Assembly: GCA_002633005.1 (NCBI GenBank)
Contig: NMRA01000229.1
Location: 483,694-547,693, forward strand
Length of the DNA stretch: 64,000 nt
Direction: 5' to 3'
Source of the DNA: Phoronis australis
Lineage: Eukaryota > Phoronida > Phoronidae
Part shown: positions 60,000-64,000 of the stretch, piece by piece
Layout of the letters: every line of letters begins with the position of its first letter
Position numbering within the stretch: the stretch's first letter is position 1
Notes under the pieces: model-generated
Database searches by the model: none
What the model was told of the DNA's origin: nothing
Seen by the model: the letters and a program-made list of their open reading frames with translations, nothing else
Program-made: the position numbers and the translations under genes

Positions 60000-60375
60000 C
60001 TGGCTTAATATGTTAGTTATAAATATGATGCTTGATTTTGAATCAATAAATAATTTTGGTAACAGCGTTTTTAGGAATTGTTCTAAAACATTTATACCAA
60101 ACGAAATTTGGTCATGTTACCATTATACTTGTTTTTTATGAATTTGTTTTTTTATTTTGTTGAAATTACTGAGAAGCCCTGACACGTGACCCAATTAGTA
60201 TGAAATTAAAAGCCTAAAATTCTACAGGCCTGCCCAGAAAACATATACTTTTAACTGGGGTTCAGAATGTTGGACAATAGCTTTTACAGAGTTAAAATAT
60301 TCAGTTTTGTATATTGTTGGCTAAATACACTAATTTGTCGATAAGGCCCCTCATAAGCTTAAGCAATATGGGTCT
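60000..60375 (+). repeat. unnamed dispersed repeat family, copy 6
   Basis: Family words in order: AACAGCGTTTTTAGGAATTG, CATTTATACCAAACGAAATT, TGGTCATGTTACCATTATAC, GACACGTGACCCAATTAGT, AAATTCTACAGGCCTGCCC, AGAAAACATATACTTTTAAC, GTTGGCTAAATACACTAA, GTCGATAAGGCC (60336-60347). It lies inside intron 1 of Sp gene 2, antisense to it. Confidence 0.75.
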
Positions 60376-61307
60376 GCCTTGCTGGTGGTTACGCTATCGA
60401 CTGTTGAGAGTCAGCTACTGAAAATATAATTTATCGGTTTGGCCTATTGCCGTTTAAATCGTGGCTCTTTACGCCGCGTACGCCACTCTCCGAGTCACCT
60501 ATGTACCTTCAGAGTTTATTCGCTCTCTCGTCATGATGATTTTCTTAGCTTGCTTTTCAGTATCCACCGATTTAAACTGGACGTATTCATAGTTTTATAC
60601 AAACGGGCTATCCTATTGTAATGAAAGTCTTGGCCTACGTAACTCTCGTATTTACGGTTTTGAAAGAGTTGAATTCCTCTTAATAATCTAAACCTTTAGC
60701 TTAGTGCGTTGTGCACCGTACATACGTTCCCTGGAATGGGATGTTGGTTCGTGGAGCAGTAATATAATCGGGGTTATGGTCATGTCTAAACACTCTTCGT
60801 CGGTGAATACGATACGACAGTGTTTTAAGATTGTTATTGGCGTTACGCTTGGAGACGCACTTTCAATAAGTGAGAAATTCGTCGCCACACTCTACTGATA
60901 TTGCCGGAGGTTGAAAATTAACATCTTTTCCCAGCCGCACAACAACGGTGTTTCATGAAATATGTTTAAAACAATAAATATAACACTCTAACTACAGCCA
61001 CATTGAACGCTGAAACCGCCGCCGATTGTATGCAATGATTGCAGTTCGTGTTACCAGAAAAATTGAGTGAATTTCTGTCAAATAAAGATTTATGAAAACT
61101 GTAATTCTGAAATACGTGGGATATTTTACGGATGCAAATTATGTTGTTGTAATATGTCGTTGATAACTGTAAACAACGGCAAAAGAACTACCAAACAATT
61201 AACATTGAAGCTCTATGTGGGTTTTTCCAATTTTGGCGGAGTCGTCTAATAAGATTATCTATTTTATGATTAAGATTTTCTATGACAACCAAGTGATTTT
61301 TACTTAC

Positions 61308-61325
61308 CGGTATCGCACTAGTCAT
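61308..61325 (-). CDS. exon 1 (coding part) of Sp gene 2
   Basis: ATG at 61325 starts six codons, MTSAIP, directly followed by GTAAGT. Phase 0 matches the phase-0 start of exon 2 (ESRLAG). Vertebrate Sp8/Sp9 have the same layout, with a MATS(I/L)LG-like first exon joined to an E(E)PR-like start, so MTSAIP|ESRL aligns well. The exon was picked by this structural match. No transcript proves it, and another small upstream exon remains possible. Confidence 0.6.
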
Positions 61326-61648
61326 GTTTATTTTGTCTCTAATGAGAAGGTAGGTCGGTGACACAAGAGCGCTGCGTCTTCGTGTAGAGAAAGTGTGGTT
61401 AGTCCGTTTCGTCTTTCATTTAAGCTGCAGCGTCTTATAATGACTTCTGGGCACGATTATGCTTTAACGATTTAAAATTACTGCAGAAATCACGGCAAAA
61501 TTGTCTTGTCGATGCAAGTTGACGTTTTCAACTTCTATCAAGGAGTAGGTTTTTAATAGGTTTTCCCCAGTCGGCTTTAGAACGAATGATTGATTGCATA
61601 TCTCAACGTGCTTCCTTTTCAAGGAAGCTCATCCGTGCAGTCGGGCAG

Positions 61649-61669
61649 ATATAAGCTCCTCCCCCTTTG
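61649..61669 (-). promoter_or_regulatory. possible core promoter of Sp gene 2
   Basis: On the minus strand CCAAAGGGGGAGGAGCTTATATCTG places a G-rich, Sp/KLF-like site just upstream of a TATA-like TTATAT, about 325 bases before the proposed start codon. A short palindrome (GCTTCCTT...AAGGAAGC) lies about 25 bases downstream. This is motif-based only. Confidence 0.3.
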
Positions 61670-64000
61670 GAGCGTGACTGGTGACGATTTGCCAGATATC
61701 GTGAAGGCGACGAGATAATGTACATTTAAAGTTACTCATGCGGCAGAATAGTAATGCTTAGACGTTGCAAAGGTATTATTTAAAGTAAACGCTGCAAATA
61801 TAACTGAGTTCAATATAGGTTTGTTAATTCTAATATGTACAATTCACGATCCCATTGTAGGTAAACTGAAAAATGGTACTCAGACTGTCCATGCAACTGT
61901 TTGAAAAAGCATTATTTCGTTAAGTTAATTGAGTCACATACTTGTACTGAAATTAAGATGGAATCAGATTTTTTATAAATAGGAAAAGTAAAACATGCTC
62001 CACGAAGTCTGTTGGCAGTGATATGGACGAAAGGAAAGCTTTCTAAAATTACTTCGTATACAGTTTTCTGTGATACCGAATCCTGTGAATTTACCCGAGC
62101 AGAACAGTATTTTTCTACTGCACAGCTTTGAAACACACTGGCAACTGGCAGGTGATCTGTTGTTCTGCACTGCCAAATCAAATGGCCAAAATACAACCCT
62201 GTGAACTTGAAAATTAATTTGAACCCAAATCTGACAGACCATCTGCATGTTCACTTGTTGTCGTCGTGTCATCTTCGTCCACTCCTGTATATCAACCGCC
62301 TAATCCTTATTTTGTCACCTATCACGATAATCTTTTAATTTTCTCGTGAAGACCATACAGCAATAAAACTCTGCTCAACAGTGTTAGTTGTATCTTTTAT
62401 TTTTCTCAAATTTCCATTCGAATGGAAATTTGAAACATTTTCGTAACCGGTATCCCAACAAGATATAATCAAGAAGATAAAAGAGTCAAACAAAAAACAA
62501 CGTTGTATTGTAGCGTCGGAGGTGTTATTAAATTTAAACAATGTTTTCTGTAAATTGACCATTTTAACCCAGAATGAAAATTTTGAAGGTTCACCAGATG
62601 CGAGCTCTTGAATACCACTTGCTGATGCCTTTACCTAGCAGAAAAATTCTCGACCCCTAAGAAGCGTACGTACCCCCTAACTTGGAGGGCTACAAAACTT
62701 CTCAGTGGCTCTGACACTGTTCCTGGGGCTTTCCGGCAATCACTGAGCACCATTTGTTGTTAAATCGTAGAGAACAATACGCTTTATGTTTTATTGTGTC
62801 GAATGACACGAGACAAGAATGAGATTAATCCTTGTGTACACTTGGTCAAGTGTCAATTCGTAGCCGCAAGAGGCGTGCTGAAAGATGGAGAAGTGTACTA
62901 ATGATTATACCCACTGCCCTCTTGTGTGCAAAGAAATAAGATGCCTTGGAGTCAATTTGTAGTTAACTTTTCGAGTGACGTATTGAGAAATCCTAGGTGC
63001 ATCATCGGAAAATGAAATATTTCTTTTTATCGAAACAATGCATGTCAATCCTATTGTAAGCTGTATTTGGTGTTCCTGCTTACGAGAATAATATTTTACA
63101 TACAAAACTCTTTCAAAAGCAATTTCGGGTACTTGCACTATGTCACAGACTCGATGACGTACACGTATATTTTTCAGTAGTTTATAGCTTATTGTTATCA
63201 AAACTGTGTCTTGAAATGTTTTTTTCGATCGAGTCGTTGCACAACCAACAACTCTCGCAGAATTATTCGCTCGAACCACTAAATTATACGTACGAACCGC
63301 ATTTTTGTCAGGCGCCAAATGGTCGTTCGGATTATTCGGTGCCAGTGCGAACAGATTTGTAGTTCGGAGGTGTGATTAAAAGGTTTGTTCGTCCTCACAT
63401 TTTTTTCTCCACAGAACTTTATAAGGAAGGCGTAAACATGATCAAACAAGACACCTAAGTTATCAAATCGCACTCGCGTGAGTGCAAATGTTTTTTATCG
63501 GTGCGTACACAAACTACAATTACTAAAACATCGAATCCGGCGATAAAATCTCGCCTGCATCTCAACAAAATTGCTTTTCAGTTCCATGTCCCGGTCCCCA
63601 CAACGGCTGATTAGGGTCAGTCAAAGCGCACTGCAGTTGGCCGTTCTGTTCTCAATAAGTAATCACAGGACTCACTAATGTGTTGCAAAAGATAGGTGGG
63701 GCAAGCTAGTTTGTCGGGTTTAACGGTGGCAATTGCATGTTATAGGTTAATACCAGGGCTGCTTTCTTCATCGCGAAAGGAAGTAGTGATTTTCACACCT
63801 CCTCTAATCTATGGGACACGGCGCGTCTCGGCACACTCTTCTTAATCGTAAACAGGAACCACAGAAATTAGAGGACTGGTCCTTGAAATGTTATACGGAC
63901 CCTTAAACCTCGCAGTTGTTTGTGTAAACCAGTGACACCTGAAAATTTTATCGGGTTGTGTCTTAAAATACAATGAATTTCATCAGACAACTAGGTGATA
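61670..64000. other. upstream flank of Sp gene 2
   Basis: No recognised gene. The longest frame (137 codons, minus, 63318-62905) has no domain. The first few hundred bases may hold regulatory sequence for Sp gene 2, but I cannot define sites. Confidence 0.4.

Larger units (their letters stand above)
56517..61307 (-). other. intron 1 of Sp gene 2
   Basis: The inferred intron runs from GTAAGT (61307) to CAG (56517), 4.79 kb, phase 0. A first intron directly after a few N-terminal codons matches the Sp8/Sp9 gene structure. It contains a trinucleotide-rich tract at 57541-57815 and one copy of the unnamed repeat at about 60000-60375. Open frames inside are low-complexity. Confidence 0.7.

Noticed and set aside
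62905-63318. 137-codon minus frame at the right edge.
   Set aside because: No recognisable domain, start context or splice sites.

Overview
This is a metazoan nuclear window. It has long AT-rich non-coding stretches, genes split by introns with GTAAGT-type donors, many short non-autonomous transposons and tRNA-derived SINEs, and microsatellites. The only confidently nameable genes are two Sp-family (Btd box plus three C2H2 fingers) transcription factors of the Sp6-9 subfamily. The repeat style (frequent ACATGTA words, GGCGGATC-ended MITEs, a likely Penelope-like element remnant) and two diverged tandem copies suggest a highly heterozygous marine invertebrate such as an anthozoan, lancelet or hemichordate. 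The sequence alone does not decide which. Four single N bases occur. Two of them sit exactly at the junctions of direct tandem duplicates and two sit in low-complexity tracts, so they are probably assembly joins.

Layout. 1-5979: nothing convincing. 5980-16990: a large direct duplication (copy A 5980-12157, copy B 12159-16990) joined by a single N. Copy A carries two transposon insertions that copy B lacks. 16991-23933: mostly non-coding, with two copies of an unnamed ~0.5 kb repeat family in opposite orientations, a hAT-like MITE, a long hairpin, and the well-formed first exon of a single-pass membrane protein (minus strand, 22337-22077). 23946-24908: the last exon of the first Sp6-9-type gene (+). 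25012-25345: a decayed inverted copy of that membrane-protein exon, so the first Sp exon is bracketed by an intact exon and its pseudogene. 25346-45354: repeats, including a Penelope-like fragment, a 1.4 kb element with a nested tandem duplication and a SINE, microsatellites and three more copies of the unnamed repeat. 45355-52719: several weak candidate exons on the minus strand, one THAP-like and one ending in a strong splice donor. 55470-61325: the second Sp6-9-type gene on the minus strand, reconstructed as a 6-codon first exon, a 4.8 kb intron and a 348-codon second exon. 61326-64000: its likely promoter and otherwise unrecognised sequence.

Biology. Sp6-9 factors bind GC/GT boxes and, in animals studied, act in appendage, tentacle, neural and ectodermal development. 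The two genes are convergent, with their stop codons 30.6 kb apart. They share almost identical zinc fingers but strongly different N-terminal halves: the upstream gene keeps the classic SP box, and the downstream gene has lost it while keeping the WDVHS and YPWKK motifs. No operon-like, CRISPR-like or otherwise prokaryotic system is present. The most unusual features are the linked Sp6-9 pair, the inverted exon/pseudoexon pair around one member, and the undescribed repeat family.
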